A stretch of 64,000 nt of DNA from Pseudomonas sp. ATCC PTA-122608 (GCF_001952855.1 NZ_LPNO01000001.1:256101-320100), one strand, 5' to 3'. Shown: positions 45,955-55,601, numbered from the stretch's first letter. The notes: generated by a model not told the origin, from the sequence alone. Numbers and translations are program-made.

Positions 45955-46605
45955 TTATCGCGGGCCCAATGCAAAATTGGGCAACGCCTGCACCGGCTGG
46001 TTGAATTCATAGGGAATCGACACCAGCCCCAACGCCGTCGTGCGTTGCACCACAAAATGCAGATGCGGCCCGCTGCTGTTGCCGGTATTACCCGACAGCG
46101 CCAGCGGGCTGCCCACCGCCACTCGCTGCCCTTCCCTGACGCTGACCGACCCTTGCTTGAGGTGCAGGTACACGCCCTGCGTGCCGTCATCGTGCTGCAC
46201 CCGCACGAAATTGCCCGATGGATCACTGCCGCGCCCGGATTGGGTGTTCTCGGTTTTCAGCACCAAACCTGCGCGTGCCGCAATGATCGGTGTGCCTTCG
46301 GGCATGGCGATGTCCATCGCGTAGCGGCTTTTGAGCTCGGAGTGGCTGAAGGTACCGTTGGGACCTTGGGTGAGACGGAACGGGCCGCCACGCCAGGGCA
46401 AGGGATAACGATATGAAGCGGGTTGCGACGGATATACAGGCTTGGGAATCACCCGTTCCTGATACACAAACGCCTGCGCCCCGGGCGTGTACCGGTCGCT
46501 GAAGACCACGGCGCCGTCGGCATCGATGGATTTGTAGAGGGTCATGGACATCACCGGCATGACGACGGCGAACAGTCCACAGAACAGCAGTGAGCGCACG
46601 AGCAT
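45955..46605 (-). CDS. M23-family metallopeptidase
   Basis: A 216-residue exported protein with a hydrophobic signal (LLFCGLFAVVMPVMS), a short DUF4124-like stretch (LYKSIDADGAVVFSDRYTPG) and an M23 (LytM) domain. Likely zinc ligands are His and Asp in FSHSELKSRYAMDIAMPEGT and the His pair in GPHLHFVV, so it may cleave peptidoglycan cross-links. It is downstream of the toxin-antitoxin pair, which seems to have been inserted between it and the response regulator. Confidence 0.9.
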   Translation of the reverse strand: MLVRSLLFCGLFAVVMPVMSMTLYKSIDADGAVVFSDRYTPGAQAFVYQERVIPKPVYPSQPASYRYPLPWRGGPFRLTQGPNGTFSHSELKSRYAMDIAMPEGTPIIAARAGLVLKTENTQSGRGSDPSGNFVRVQHDDGTQGVYLHLKQGSVSVREGQRVAVGSPLALSGNTGNSSGPHLHFVVQRTTALGLVSIPYEFNQPVQALPNFALGPR

Positions 46606-46671
46606 CGGGTTGGCCTGCCAGAGACGACGGGATGGCAGGCTAACAAGGGATCATGACAGTGCTATGTGACC

Positions 46672-46971
46672 TCAGGCCAGCAGTGGTGTGAAGCAGATAT
46701 CCACGTCCATATGAGCCGCAGCGGACAGGTTAACCAAGGCATCCAGCGAGAATTTTTCGATCTTGCCGCCCAGAACATCATTGAGGCGCGGCTGACTGAT
46801 GTGAAGTCGATGGGCTGCGTCCTTCTGGGAAAGCTCCCAGCTGCGAATGGTTTTGCACAGTTCCTGAAGGAGCTTTGAGCGCAAACGCATGTTGGCTGCT
46901 TGCTGGGGAGTATCTTCCAGCGCATCCCAAACGCTGCTGAAACGTTCGGTTTGAAACTTTTGGTCTGTCAT
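46672..46971 (-). CDS. Antitoxin of HigA/XRE type
   Basis: A 99-residue protein with a helix-turn-helix (LSQKDAAHRLHISQPRLNDV) near residues 47-66, typical of the HigA2-like antitoxins paired with Gp49/RelE-like toxins. It lies 4 bases after the toxin gene. It would bind the toxin and repress the operon, probably at the palindrome 47414-47431. Confidence 0.9.
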   Translation of the reverse strand: MTDQKFQTERFSSVWDALEDTPQQAANMRLRSKLLQELCKTIRSWELSQKDAAHRLHISQPRLNDVLGGKIEKFSLDALVNLSAAAHMDVDICFTPLLA

Positions 46972-46975
46972 GGGC

Positions 46976-47299
46976 TTAACCTAACTCCTGCAGTCTGGCG
47001 CGAGCCAATTCAATATCCCGCATTTCGGTTTTCTGAGTGGTCTTGCGCAGCGCATGCAGCACATAGATTGCCTCCGGCCGATTGACCACATAAAAAACCC
47101 GGAACGCTCCTGACTCGTCGAAAATCCTGATGTCATGGACGCCGCGCCCGATAGTCTTCATCGGTTTGCAATCAAAAGGCTGCTCGCCCTGCTGCAAGAG
47201 GTCCAATTGAAAACCGACGGCTCGTCGCGCATCAAGTGGAAACGACTTGAGATCCTTGAGCGAGCTTCCCACAAACACCACGTCCTTATGCCTTGGCAT
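46976..47299 (-). CDS. Toxin of HigB/RelE (phage Gp49-like) type
   Basis: A 107-residue protein with the family pattern KDLKSFPLDARRAVGFQLD, CKPMKTIGRGVHDIRI, FRVFYVVNR and YVLHALRKTTQKT. Such toxins are ribosome-dependent mRNA interferases. The toxin-first order is that of higBA modules. Predicted toxin activity rests on the family only. Confidence 0.9.
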   Translation of the reverse strand: MPRHKDVVFVGSSLKDLKSFPLDARRAVGFQLDLLQQGEQPFDCKPMKTIGRGVHDIRIFDESGAFRVFYVVNRPEAIYVLHALRKTTQKTEMRDIELARARLQELG

Positions 47300-47413
47300 C
47301 CACTTCTCCTGTTCTGGAAAGGAAAAGCGTAATAGACGATTCGGCTCAAGGAGCGGGCGGTATGTTTCAAGGCGTAGCGAACACTCGATAACGACAGTGC
47401 GTTAACGAGAGAC

Positions 47414-47431
47414 TATATCGAAACCGATATA
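47414..47431 (-). promoter_or_regulatory. Palindromic operator of the HigBA-like module
   Basis: TATATCG-AAAC-CGATATA is a perfect 7-bp inverted repeat with a 4-base centre, about 115 bases before the toxin start. It is a likely binding site of the antitoxin HTH domain, overlapping the promoter. Confidence 0.6.
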
Positions 47432-47489
47432 AATCAAGCCGAACACCGAGAATCAGACGGTTGGTCGATTCCCGATATTGGAAGAGAGA

Positions 47490-48389
47490 TCACGCACCCG
47501 GCACAAAATGCTTCTGTGCGGTCCCGCGGGCGATCAGCCGCGAGATGTAGTCGAGCTTCTGCGCATCCTGGTCGATAAACCGGAAGGTCAGTTGCAGCCA
47601 GTCACTGTCAGGCCTGGGTTCGTACGCCACGACGGCGTGCAGGTAACCGTTGAGACGGGCCACCTCGGCGTTTTCGCCCTGCTCCAGGTCGAGCACGGCG
47701 CTTTCCAGTACCTGAGGCAGGATTTCGCCGCGACGCACCACCAGCAGCGCCTCCTTGATGCTCAGGGCTTTGATCACGCATTGCTGGGTGCCACTGGACA
47801 GGCGCAGTTGGCCCTGGCCACGACCGCCGGCTGGCGATGCTGCCGGAGCAGCCTGCACCGGCGGGCTGTTGAGCAAGCCTTTGCTCGGTGCGGCCACCGC
47901 CGCCGGCTTGACCGCTTCAGGCTTGCCGCCGGTCAGGGCGCTCAGGGAATCGTTGCCGAACGCCGAGTTCATCTTGGTCGGCGCACTGGCGATCAGCGCG
48001 TCGAGGCGGCCGATCTTGTTCAGCGCCTGCTTGACCTTGTTCAGCAACTGCTCGTTGGTGAACGGCTTGCTGACATAGCCGGAAACCCCGGCCTGGATCG
48101 CCTGCACGACGTTTTCCTTGTCGCCACGGCTGGTCACCATGACGAACGGCATGGCCTTCAAATGAGGCTGTTCTCGGCACCAGGTCAACAGTTCGAGGCC
48201 GGACATTTCCGGCATTTCCCAGTCACACAGCACCATGTCGAAGGTTTCGCGCATCAGGATGGCCTGGGCCTTTTTGCCGTTCACCGCATCTTCGATCTTG
48301 ATCCCAGGGAAGTAGTTGCGCAGGCACTTCTTCACCAGGTCGCGAATAAACGAGGCGTCATCCACCACCAATACACTGACTTTGCTCAT
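47490..48389 (-). CDS. Response regulator with C-terminal PilZ-like region
   Basis: A 299-residue protein. The CheY-like receiver (VLVVDDASFIRDLVKKCLRN; Asp in DMVLCDWEMPEMSG; Lys in YVSKPF) occupies residues 1-122. A Pro/Ala-rich linker follows, and the C-terminal part (residues about 195-299) reads like a PilZ-type or PilZ-derived domain without clear c-di-GMP-binding residues. It lies between phoU and the M23 gene as in P. aeruginosa. Its output is not known. Confidence 0.85.
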   Translation of the reverse strand: MSKVSVLVVDDASFIRDLVKKCLRNYFPGIKIEDAVNGKKAQAILMRETFDMVLCDWEMPEMSGLELLTWCREQPHLKAMPFVMVTSRGDKENVVQAIQAGVSGYVSKPFTNEQLLNKVKQALNKIGRLDALIASAPTKMNSAFGNDSLSALTGGKPEAVKPAAVAAPSKGLLNSPPVQAAPAASPAGGRGQGQLRLSSGTQQCVIKALSIKEALLVVRRGEILPQVLESAVLDLEQGENAEVARLNGYLHAVVAYEPRPDSDWLQLTFRFIDQDAQKLDYISRLIARGTAQKHFVPGA

Positions 48390-48514
48390 CGACCCTTCAT
48401 CCTATAAAAACCCCGGCAAGCATAACGCTTCGCTGATGGCATTTCGCCAAAACTCTTCAGTCACGCCAGGACTTTACGTTACCCCGCCGCGCAAAATTCG
48501 TACGCCACAAACGA

Positions 48515-48541
48515 AAACGCCCGACCAAAGGCCGGGCGTTT
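48515..48541 (-). terminator. Terminator after phoU
   Basis: AAACGCCCG pairs with CGGGCGTTT through a short imperfect inner stem, with T-rich sequence on the minus-strand side. It ends the pstCAB-phoU message before the response regulator and could also stop plus-strand transcription. Confidence 0.85.
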
Positions 48542-48556
48542 ATTTCTCGGGCAATC

Positions 48557-49318
48557 TTACTTATCGTCAGGAACGCCCGGAACATTAGGGATTTGATCAA
48601 CCGTGCCTTCAACTTCGGCTTTCATGCGCTTGAGGCCCATGTGCCGCACGTCGGTGCCCCGCACCAGGTAGATCACCAGTTCCGAGATATTGCGTGCGTG
48701 GTCGCCGATGCGCTCCAGCGAACGCAGCACCCAGATGATGCTCAGCACCCGTGAGATAGAGCGCGGGTCTTCCATCATGTAGGTCGCCAGCTCGCGCAGG
48801 GCGGTCTTGTATTCGCGGTCGATGATCTTGTCGTACTGGGCCACCGACAACGCCAGTTCGGCGTCGAAGCGGGCAAACGCGTCGAGGGCATCGCGGACCA
48901 TGTTGCGCACCTGGTCACCGATGTGGCGCACTTCGACATAACCGCGCGGCGCTTCGCCTTCTTCGCACAACTGGATGGCGCGGCGGGCGATCTTGGTGGC
49001 TTCGTCGCCGATGCGCTCCAGGTCGATCACCGACTTGGAAATGCTGATGATCAAACGCAGGTCGGACGCCGCCGGCTGACGACGGGCCAGGATGCGCAGG
49101 CATTCTTCGTCGATGTTGCGTTCCATCTGGTTGATCTGGTCATCGATCTCGCGCACTTGCTGGGCCAGGCCGGAGTCGGCCTCGATCAGCGCGGTGACCG
49201 CGTCGTTGACTTGCTTCTCCACCAGCCCGCCCATGGCCAGGAGGTGGCTGCGCACTTCCTCAAGCTCGGCGTTGAACTGCGCGGAGATGTGATGGGTAAG
49301 GCCTTCTTTGCTAATCAT
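48557..49318 (-). CDS. phoU: Phosphate signalling protein PhoU
   Basis: A 253-residue protein made of two PhoU three-helix bundles with the metal-binding patterns ERIGDEATKIARRA and ERIGDHARNISELV. It conveys the state of the Pst transporter to PhoR and keeps the Pho regulon off when phosphate is plentiful. It follows pstB by 72 bases on the same strand. Confidence 0.97.
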   Translation of the reverse strand: MISKEGLTHHISAQFNAELEEVRSHLLAMGGLVEKQVNDAVTALIEADSGLAQQVREIDDQINQMERNIDEECLRILARRQPAASDLRLIISISKSVIDLERIGDEATKIARRAIQLCEEGEAPRGYVEVRHIGDQVRNMVRDALDAFARFDAELALSVAQYDKIIDREYKTALRELATYMMEDPRSISRVLSIIWVLRSLERIGDHARNISELVIYLVRGTDVRHMGLKRMKAEVEGTVDQIPNVPGVPDDK

Positions 49319-49390
49319 GTTGGCGTCCTTGGAACGTCCAGTAAGGTGCGGTCGACCGCAGCATCAGTTCAGTGAGCAACCAGCCACCTG

Positions 49391-50224
49391 CTAGCCGTAG
49401 CGACCGGTGATGTAGTCTTCGGTCTGCTTCTTCGCCGGGTTGGTGAACAGGGTATCGGTGTCACCAAATTCCACCAGTTTGCCCATGTACATGAACGCGG
49501 TGTAGTCGGAAACCCGCGCTGCCTGTTGCATGTTGTGGGTCACGATGACGATGGTGAACTTGGATTTCAGTTCGTAGATCAGCTCTTCGACTTTCAGCGT
49601 GGAAATCGGATCGAGTGCCGAGCAAGGTTCGTCGAGCAGCAGCACTTCCGGCTCCACGGCGATGGTGCGGGCGATCACCAGACGCTGCTGCTGGCCGCCG
49701 GACAAACCGAGGGCCGATTCGTGCAGGCGGTCCTTGACCTCGTCCCACAGCGCCGCGCCTTTTAAAGCCCACTCAACGGCTTCGTCGAGGATGCGCTTCT
49801 TGTTGATGCCTTGGATGCGCAGGCCGTAGACCACGTTTTCATAGATGGTCTTGGGAAACGGGTTGGGCTTCTGGAACACCATGCCCACCCGGCGACGCAG
49901 CTCGGCCACGTCTTCACCCTTGCGGTAGATGTTGGTGCCGTAGAGGTTGATTGCGCCCTCGACGCGGCAGCCGTCCACCAGATCATTCATCCGGTTGAAG
50001 GTGCGCAGCAAGGTCGACTTGCCGCAGCCGGACGGGCCGATAAAAGCGGTCACGCGCTGCTTCGGGATGTTCATGCTGACGTCGAACAGCGCCTGCTTGT
50101 CGCCGTAGTACAGGCTCAGGCTCGGGACTTCGATCGCCACGGTTTCCTGGGCCAGGCTCAGGCTCTGCTTGTCGCGACCCAGGGCTGACATGTTGATGCC
50201 GTGGGAATGGGTTTCATGTTGCAT
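49391..50224 (-). CDS. pstB: Phosphate ABC transporter ATPase PstB
   Basis: A 277-residue ABC ATPase with Walker [10 protein letters not shown], signature [13 protein letters not shown], Walker [14 protein letters not shown] and switch VTHNM. It powers phosphate import through PstA and PstC. An N-terminal extension before the ABC domain is common in Pseudomonas. A REPIN lies between it and pstA. Confidence 0.98.
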   Translation of the reverse strand: MQHETHSHGINMSALGRDKQSLSLAQETVAIEVPSLSLYYGDKQALFDVSMNIPKQRVTAFIGPSGCGKSTLLRTFNRMNDLVDGCRVEGAINLYGTNIYRKGEDVAELRRRVGMVFQKPNPFPKTIYENVVYGLRIQGINKKRILDEAVEWALKGAALWDEVKDRLHESALGLSGGQQQRLVIARTIAVEPEVLLLDEPCSALDPISTLKVEELIYELKSKFTIVIVTHNMQQAARVSDYTAFMYMGKLVEFGDTDTLFTNPAKKQTEDYITGRYG

Positions 50225-50253
50225 GGGATGCTCCCTGTGCTACCAATTCGTTT

Positions 50254-50342
50254 TGTGGGAGCGGGCTTGCTCGCGAAGGCGTCAGGTCAGTTGACCCATG
50301 TATTACTGATACACCGCATTCGCGAGCAAGCCCGCTCCCACA
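50254..50342. repeat. REPIN between pstA and pstB
   Basis: Inverted arms GTGGGAGCGGGCTTGCTCGC around a short spacer, in the 139-base gap of an operon. It may reduce or stabilise parts of the pstCAB message and change the ratio of permease to ATPase. Confidence 0.88.
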
Positions 50343-50363
50343 TTTAGTCCGCGTTCACTTCAA

Positions 50364-52034
50364 TTAACTGTCCAACGCTTTGTATTTTTCGCGCAGGTGG
50401 TTACGAATCCACACCGCCGAGAGGTTGAGCGTGGCGATCACCAGCACCAGCAGCAAGGCAGTGGCATACACCAGCGGCCGTGCGGCCTCGACGTTGGGGC
50501 TCTGGAAGCCGACGTCATAAATATGGAAGCCCAGGTGCATGATTTTCTGGTCCAGGTGCAGGTACGGGTAGTTGCCGTCCACCGGCAGCGACGGCGCCAG
50601 TTTCACCACACCTACCAGCATCAGCGGCGCCACTTCACCGGCGGCACGGGCCACGGCGAGGATCATGCCGGTCATCATCGCCGGGCTGGCCATCGGCAGG
50701 ACGATCTTCCACAGCGTTTCCGCCTTGGTCGCGCCCAGTGCCAAAGAACCTTCACGTACGGTGCGAGGGATCCGCGCCAGGCCTTCTTCGGTGGCCACGA
50801 TCACTACCGGTACCGCCAACAGCGCCAGGGTCAGGGACGCCCAGAGCAGGCCAGGCGTACCGAAGGTCGGTGCCGGCAAGGCTTCGGCGAAGAACAGCCG
50901 GTCGACCGAGCCGCCCAGTACGTAGACAAAGAAGCCGAGGCCGAATACGCCGTAAACGATGGCGGGTACACCGGCCAGGTTGTTCACGGCGATGCGGATG
51001 ATCCGCGTCAGGGTGTTCTGCTTGGCGTATTCACGCAGGTACACCGCCGCCAGCACACCGAACGGGGTCACGATCATCGCCATGATCAGGGTCATCATCA
51101 CGGTGCCGAAGATCGCCGGGAAAATCCCGCCTTCGGTGTTGGCTTCCCGTGGATCGTCGCTGAGGAATTCCCAGATCTTGCTGAAGTAGAAGCCGATCTT
51201 GGTCATGTAACCCATGGCGTTCGGCTGGTAGGCATGCACCACCTTGCCGATGCCGATTTCGATTTCTTTACCGTTGGCATCGCGGGCGGTGAGGCTGTCG
51301 CGGTTGAACTGGGCATGCAGGTCCGCCAGGCGGGCTTCGATGTCCTTGTAGCGGTTGTTCAGTTCGGCGCGACCGCTGTCCATGTCGGCTTGAGCGGTGG
51401 CGTCCAGCTTGCCTTCCAGCTCCAGCTTGCGACCGTGCAGGCGGATGCGTTCGAGGCCGGCGTTGATTGCGCCGATGTCGGACTTCTCAAGGGTCTTGAG
51501 CTGGGCCGCGAGCTTGTTGACGCGGTCGACGCGGGCTTGCAGTTCCGGCCAGGCCGCCTCGCCTTCAGCGATGACCTTGCCGTCCTGCTTGACGTTGACC
51601 AGGGTGCCGTAGAAGTTGCCCCATTCACGCCGCTCGATAGCCATCAGTTCGACCGGCTTGGTCTGGTTGGTCAGCCACTCGCCGACGATCCAGGTGAAGT
51701 CGTTGCCGTTCAAGTCACGGTTGCCGACCTTGATCAGCTCGCGGGTCATGAACTCCGGGCCTTGGTCCGGCACCGGCAAGCCAGCGCTTTTCAGACGCTC
51801 GCGGGGCACTTCTTCTTTCTGCACCACTTCGCCGACGACGATATGGTTTTCCTGGCCCGGCACGTTGTAGCTGGCCTGGATGAGGTCGGCCGGCCAGAAG
51901 TGGCCCAAACCACGCACGGCAATCACGGCCAGCAAACCAATGGTCATGATGACCGCGATGGACACCGCGCCACCGCTGATCCAGACGCCCGGGGCGCCGC
52001 TCTTGAACCATCCATTCAGGGAGTTCTGTTTCAC
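50364..52034 (-). CDS. pstA: Phosphate ABC transporter permease PstA
   Basis: A 556-residue permease, much longer than the E. coli protein (about 300) because of a long extracytoplasmic insert after the first membrane segment, rich in coiled-coil-like helices (LKTLEKSDIGAINAGLERIR). The C-terminal half is the normal permease with the EAA-like motif (LALGATKAETLWKIVLP). Long PstA and PstC are usual in pseudomonads. It starts 15 bases after pstC. Confidence 0.96.
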   Translation of the reverse strand: MKQNSLNGWFKSGAPGVWISGGAVSIAVIMTIGLLAVIAVRGLGHFWPADLIQASYNVPGQENHIVVGEVVQKEEVPRERLKSAGLPVPDQGPEFMTRELIKVGNRDLNGNDFTWIVGEWLTNQTKPVELMAIERREWGNFYGTLVNVKQDGKVIAEGEAAWPELQARVDRVNKLAAQLKTLEKSDIGAINAGLERIRLHGRKLELEGKLDATAQADMDSGRAELNNRYKDIEARLADLHAQFNRDSLTARDANGKEIEIGIGKVVHAYQPNAMGYMTKIGFYFSKIWEFLSDDPREANTEGGIFPAIFGTVMMTLIMAMIVTPFGVLAAVYLREYAKQNTLTRIIRIAVNNLAGVPAIVYGVFGLGFFVYVLGGSVDRLFFAEALPAPTFGTPGLLWASLTLALLAVPVVIVATEEGLARIPRTVREGSLALGATKAETLWKIVLPMASPAMMTGMILAVARAAGEVAPLMLVGVVKLAPSLPVDGNYPYLHLDQKIMHLGFHIYDVGFQSPNVEAARPLVYATALLLVLVIATLNLSAVWIRNHLREKYKALDS

Positions 52035-52049
52035 AGACTTCTACCTTTC

Positions 52050-54335
52050 TTAAAGCGACGAGTATTTCTTGCGCAGACGCTGACGAATCAGCTCGGCGAG
52101 GGTGTTCATGACGAAGGTGAACAGCAGCAGTACCAGCGCCGAGAGGAACAGCACGCGGTAGTGGCTGCCGCCGACTTCCGATTCGGGCATTTCCACCGCG
52201 ACGTTGGCCGCCAGGGTGCGCAGGCCTTCAAACAGGTTCATCTCCATCACCGGCGTGTTACCGGTGGCCATCAGCACGATCATGGTTTCACCGACCGCGC
52301 GGCCCATGCCGATCATCAGTGCCGAGAAGATGCCCGGACTGGCGGTCAGGATCACCACGCGCGTCATGGTCTGCCATGGCGTGGCACCCAGGGCCAGGGA
52401 GCCCAGGGTCAGGCCGCGCGGCACGCTGAACACGGCGTCTTCGGCGATGGAGTAGATGTTCGGGATCACCGCGAAACCCATGGCCAGGCCGACTACCAGG
52501 GCGTTGCGCTGGTCGTAGGTAATGCCCAGGTCGTGGGAGATCCACATGCGCATGTCGCCGCCGAAGAACCAGGTTTCCAGGTACGGGCTCATGTACAGCG
52601 AGAGCCAGCCCACAAACAGAATTACCGGGATCAGGATCGCGCTTTCCCAGCCATCGGGAACCCGCAGGCGGATCGACTCAGGCAGGCGGCTGAAGATGAA
52701 GCCGGCGACCAGGATGCCAACCGGCAGCAGCATCAACAGGCTGAAAATCCCCGGCAAATGCCCTTCGACATACGGCGCCAGGAACAGGCCGGCGAAGAAA
52801 CCGAGGATCACCGTCGGCATCGCTTCCATCAATTCGATCACCGGCTTGACCTTGCGGCGCAGGCTCGGGGCCATGAAGTAGGCGGTGTAGATCGCAGCGG
52901 CGACGGCCAGTGGCGCAGCCAGCAGCATGGCGTAGAACGCGGCCTTCAGGGTACCGAAGGTCAGGGGCGCCAGGCTCATTTTGGGTTCGAAGTCGGTGTT
53001 GGCGGCGGTCGATTGCCAGACGTATTTAGGCTCGTCGTAGTTTTCGTACCAGACCTTGCTCCACAACGCGCTCCAGGAGACTTCCGGGTGCGGGTTGTCC
53101 AGCAGCAGCGGTTGCAGCTTGCCGCCGGCTTCGACGATCACCCGGTTGGCCCGTGGCGACATGCCGAAGATGCCAGTGCCGTCGACCACCGGGTCCACCA
53201 GCAACGTGCGATGGGCGGTGCTGTGGAACACGCCGAACTTGCCGGAGGCGTCGAGGGCGGTGAAGCCTTTGCGACGCTCTTCGGCGGCGATTTCAACGAT
53301 AGGCGCGGTGCCCATCTGGAAGGTGCGGATCTGCTTCAGGCGTTGTTCGCCGTCCGGGTCGCGGGCCATGAACCACTGGGCCAGGCCGCCGCTGGAGTTA
53401 CCGATGATCAGCGAGATGCCGCCCACCAACTGGGTGCTGGCCGTGACTTGCGCAACGCCGTCGTCCAACAATTTGTAGCGACCGTTGAGGCTGTTGTCCC
53501 TCAGGCTGAAAACGTCGGCCTGGGCGCGACCGTTGATCACGTACAGCCACTGCTGGCGCGGATCAACGAAGATGGCTTTCACCGGCTCGGTCATTTGCGG
53601 CAGTTCGATGCGCTTCTGCTCGGTGGTGACTTCCTCGGTCATCATGTTTTCTTCACGGCTGATGGACAGCACGTTCAGATGAGCACCACTGGAACCGGCC
53701 ACCACCAGCGTCGAGTCGGTCGCGTTCAAAGCGACGTGCTCAAGCGCGCGGCCTTGTTCGTCGAGGACGATCGGCGTTTCGCCGTAAGGGTATTCGACGG
53801 CGGGCGAAATGGTCTTCTTGCCTTCCGGGTACGACACTTTATACGTGTGGCGGAACACCAAAGACTGGCCGTTGGACAGGCCGAGAATCACCAGCGGGCT
53901 GCCGGGCTGGTCTTCACCGATGGAGGCGACCGTCACACCGGCCGGCAACGGCAGGTCAACGCGCTTGAGTTCGGCACCCGTGTCAACGTTGAAGAACAGC
54001 GCCTGGCCCTTGTCGGAAACCCGCATGGCGACCTGGTTCTGTTCTTCCATGGAGATCATCAGCGGCTTGCCGGCGTCCTGCATCCAGGCAGGCGTCAGAG
54101 CGTCTTCCTTGGTCAGGTTGGCGCCGTGGAACAGCGGGGCCACCACGTAGGCGAGGAAGAAGAAGATCAAGGTGATAGCGCCCAGGACGGCAAGGCCGCC
54201 CACCAGCACGTACCAACGGGTCAGGCGATCCTTGAGCGCGCGGATGCGGCGCTTGCGTTGCAGCTCAGGCGTATTGAAATCAATGCGCTTGGGGGGAGAA
54301 GTCGTCGTCATGGTGGAATTGGCCAGATCATTCAT
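52050..54335 (-). CDS. pstC: Phosphate ABC transporter permease PstC
   Basis: A 761-residue permease. One N-terminal membrane segment (GGLAVLGAITLIFFFLAYVV) precedes a beta-propeller-like periplasmic insert (residues about 75-400), then the C-terminal permease with PRGLTLGSLALGATPWQTMT. Much longer than E. coli PstC, as in other pseudomonads. The ATG at 54335 follows AGGG at a good distance; the GTG two codons upstream is an alternative. A Pho box lies directly upstream, so pstCAB-phoU has its own promoter separate from pstS. Confidence 0.95.
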   Translation of the reverse strand: MNDLANSTMTTTSPPKRIDFNTPELQRKRRIRALKDRLTRWYVLVGGLAVLGAITLIFFFLAYVVAPLFHGANLTKEDALTPAWMQDAGKPLMISMEEQNQVAMRVSDKGQALFFNVDTGAELKRVDLPLPAGVTVASIGEDQPGSPLVILGLSNGQSLVFRHTYKVSYPEGKKTISPAVEYPYGETPIVLDEQGRALEHVALNATDSTLVVAGSSGAHLNVLSISREENMMTEEVTTEQKRIELPQMTEPVKAIFVDPRQQWLYVINGRAQADVFSLRDNSLNGRYKLLDDGVAQVTASTQLVGGISLIIGNSSGGLAQWFMARDPDGEQRLKQIRTFQMGTAPIVEIAAEERRKGFTALDASGKFGVFHSTAHRTLLVDPVVDGTGIFGMSPRANRVIVEAGGKLQPLLLDNPHPEVSWSALWSKVWYENYDEPKYVWQSTAANTDFEPKMSLAPLTFGTLKAAFYAMLLAAPLAVAAAIYTAYFMAPSLRRKVKPVIELMEAMPTVILGFFAGLFLAPYVEGHLPGIFSLLMLLPVGILVAGFIFSRLPESIRLRVPDGWESAILIPVILFVGWLSLYMSPYLETWFFGGDMRMWISHDLGITYDQRNALVVGLAMGFAVIPNIYSIAEDAVFSVPRGLTLGSLALGATPWQTMTRVVILTASPGIFSALMIGMGRAVGETMIVLMATGNTPVMEMNLFEGLRTLAANVAVEMPESEVGGSHYRVLFLSALVLLLFTFVMNTLAELIRQRLRKKYSSL

Positions 54336-54357
54336 GCGCACACCCTAGCGATCCTGT

Positions 54358-54375
54358 ATGACAGAAAGATGACAA
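54358..54375 (-). promoter_or_regulatory. Pho box upstream of pstC
   Basis: On the minus strand TTGTCAT-CTTT-CTGTCAT matches the PhoB consensus nearly perfectly. It is only about 23 bases before the pstC start, so the leader would be short or the site may sit downstream of the promoter. Confidence 0.85.
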
Positions 54376-54421
54376 TGCAGTGACGCAAGAAATCCGCCGC
54401 GTAGCAGGGCTGGCAGCGGAT

Positions 54422-54462
54422 TAAAAAATGGGAGGCGAGGTCCAGGTCTTGCAGACCCCGCC
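54422..54462 (-). terminator. Terminator after pstS
   Basis: On the minus strand GGCGGGGTC pairs with GACCTCGCC (one G-U pair), and TCCCATTTTTT follows. It lies between pstS and the pstC Pho box and would separate the abundant pstS message from pstCAB-phoU. Confidence 0.8.
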
Positions 54463-54513
54463 CAGGCCTTGAACGGTGGGCGAACCCAGGTTCAAGGCAG
54501 GTTTACCGGCGGC

Positions 54514-55503
54514 TTATTTGCCACCCTCTTTCAGGCCCAGGTCAGCCAGTGCCTTGGCGGCAACTTTGGCTGGCAGCGGGATGTAGCCGTCTTTCACTAC
54601 AACTTCCTGGCCCTGTTTGGACAGGACCAGCTTCACGAACTCGGCTTCCAGCGGGGCCAGAGGCTTGTTCGGGGCTTTGTTGACGTAGACGTAGAGGAAG
54701 CGCGACAGCGGGTATTTGCCGTTCAGGGCGTTTTCTTCGGTGTCTTCGATGAAGTCAGTGCTGCCTTTCTTGGCCAGGGCCACGGTCTTCACGCTGGCGG
54801 TTTTGTAACCGATGCCCGAGTAACCGATACCGTTCAGCGAAGAGCTGATGGACTGCACAACCGACGCCGAACCTGGTTGTTCGTTCACGTTAGGTTTGTA
54901 GTCGCCTTTGCACAGGGCTTCTTCCTTGAAGTAGCCGTAGGTGCCGGATACCGAGTTGCGACCAAACAGTTGCACTGGCTTGTTGGCCAGGTCGCCGGTC
55001 ACGCCCAGGTCGCCCCAGGTTTTGACATCAGCCTTGGCGCCGCACAGACGCGTCGAGGAGAAGATCGCGTCGACTTGTTCCATGGTCAGGTGCTGGATCG
55101 GGTTGTCCTTGTGCACGAACACGGCCAGGGCATCCACGGCAACCGGGATAGCGGTTGGTTTGTAGCCGTACTTCTGCTCGAAGGCAGCCAGTTCGGTGTC
55201 CTTCATCTTGCGGCTCATCGGGCCCAGGTTGGAGGTGCCTTCAGTCAGCGCAGGAGGAGCAGTGGCGGAGCCGGCGGCCTGAATCTGGATGTTGACGTTC
55301 GGGTATTCCTTTTTGTAACCCTCAGCCCACAGGGTCATCAGGTTTGCCAAGGTATCGGAACCAACGCTGGACAGGTTGCCCGACACACCAGTGGTCTTCA
55401 CGTAAGCCGGAATTGCCGGGTCAACACCAGCGGCTACCGCGTTAGCGGTCGCAACGCCAGCAGCGACAAAAGTCATTGCCGCCATCAAACGTTTCAGTTT
55501 CAT
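54514..55503 (-). CDS. pstS: Phosphate-binding protein PstS
   Basis: A 329-residue periplasmic binding protein. Signal peptide [20 protein letters not shown]; phosphate-binding loops [22 protein letters not shown] and [14 protein letters not shown]. It delivers phosphate to PstCA. A Pho box about 80 bases upstream and a terminator downstream make it a separate, strongly inducible unit. PstS-like proteins can also be shed to the cell surface in pseudomonads. Confidence 0.96.
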   Translation of the reverse strand: MKLKRLMAAMTFVAAGVATANAVAAGVDPAIPAYVKTTGVSGNLSSVGSDTLANLMTLWAEGYKKEYPNVNIQIQAAGSATAPPALTEGTSNLGPMSRKMKDTELAAFEQKYGYKPTAIPVAVDALAVFVHKDNPIQHLTMEQVDAIFSSTRLCGAKADVKTWGDLGVTGDLANKPVQLFGRNSVSGTYGYFKEEALCKGDYKPNVNEQPGSASVVQSISSSLNGIGYSGIGYKTASVKTVALAKKGSTDFIEDTEENALNGKYPLSRFLYVYVNKAPNKPLAPLEAEFVKLVLSKQGQEVVVKDGYIPLPAKVAAKALADLGLKEGGK

Positions 55504-55583
55504 GCCTTGCTCCTAGCAGATAGGGATAGTTGGATCGGGGCCAAGTATCGGTAGGCCGTGTGAACACTCTATGTCTGGAATAT

Positions 55584-55601
55584 GACAATTAGATGAAAGG
55601 C
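55584..55601 (-). promoter_or_regulatory. Pho box upstream of pstS
   Basis: On the minus strand CTTTCAT-CTAA-TTGTCAT, two PhoB 7-mers with 4-base spacing, each one base from the CTGTCAT consensus. It lies about 80 bases before pstS, at the place expected of an activator site. Confidence 0.85.

Noticed and set aside
50397..54383. Very long plus-strand reading frame (over 1300 codons) opposite pstA and pstC
   Set aside because: It is the antisense shadow of two well-supported genes in GC-rich DNA; its translation is His/Gln/Arg-rich without any recognised domain.
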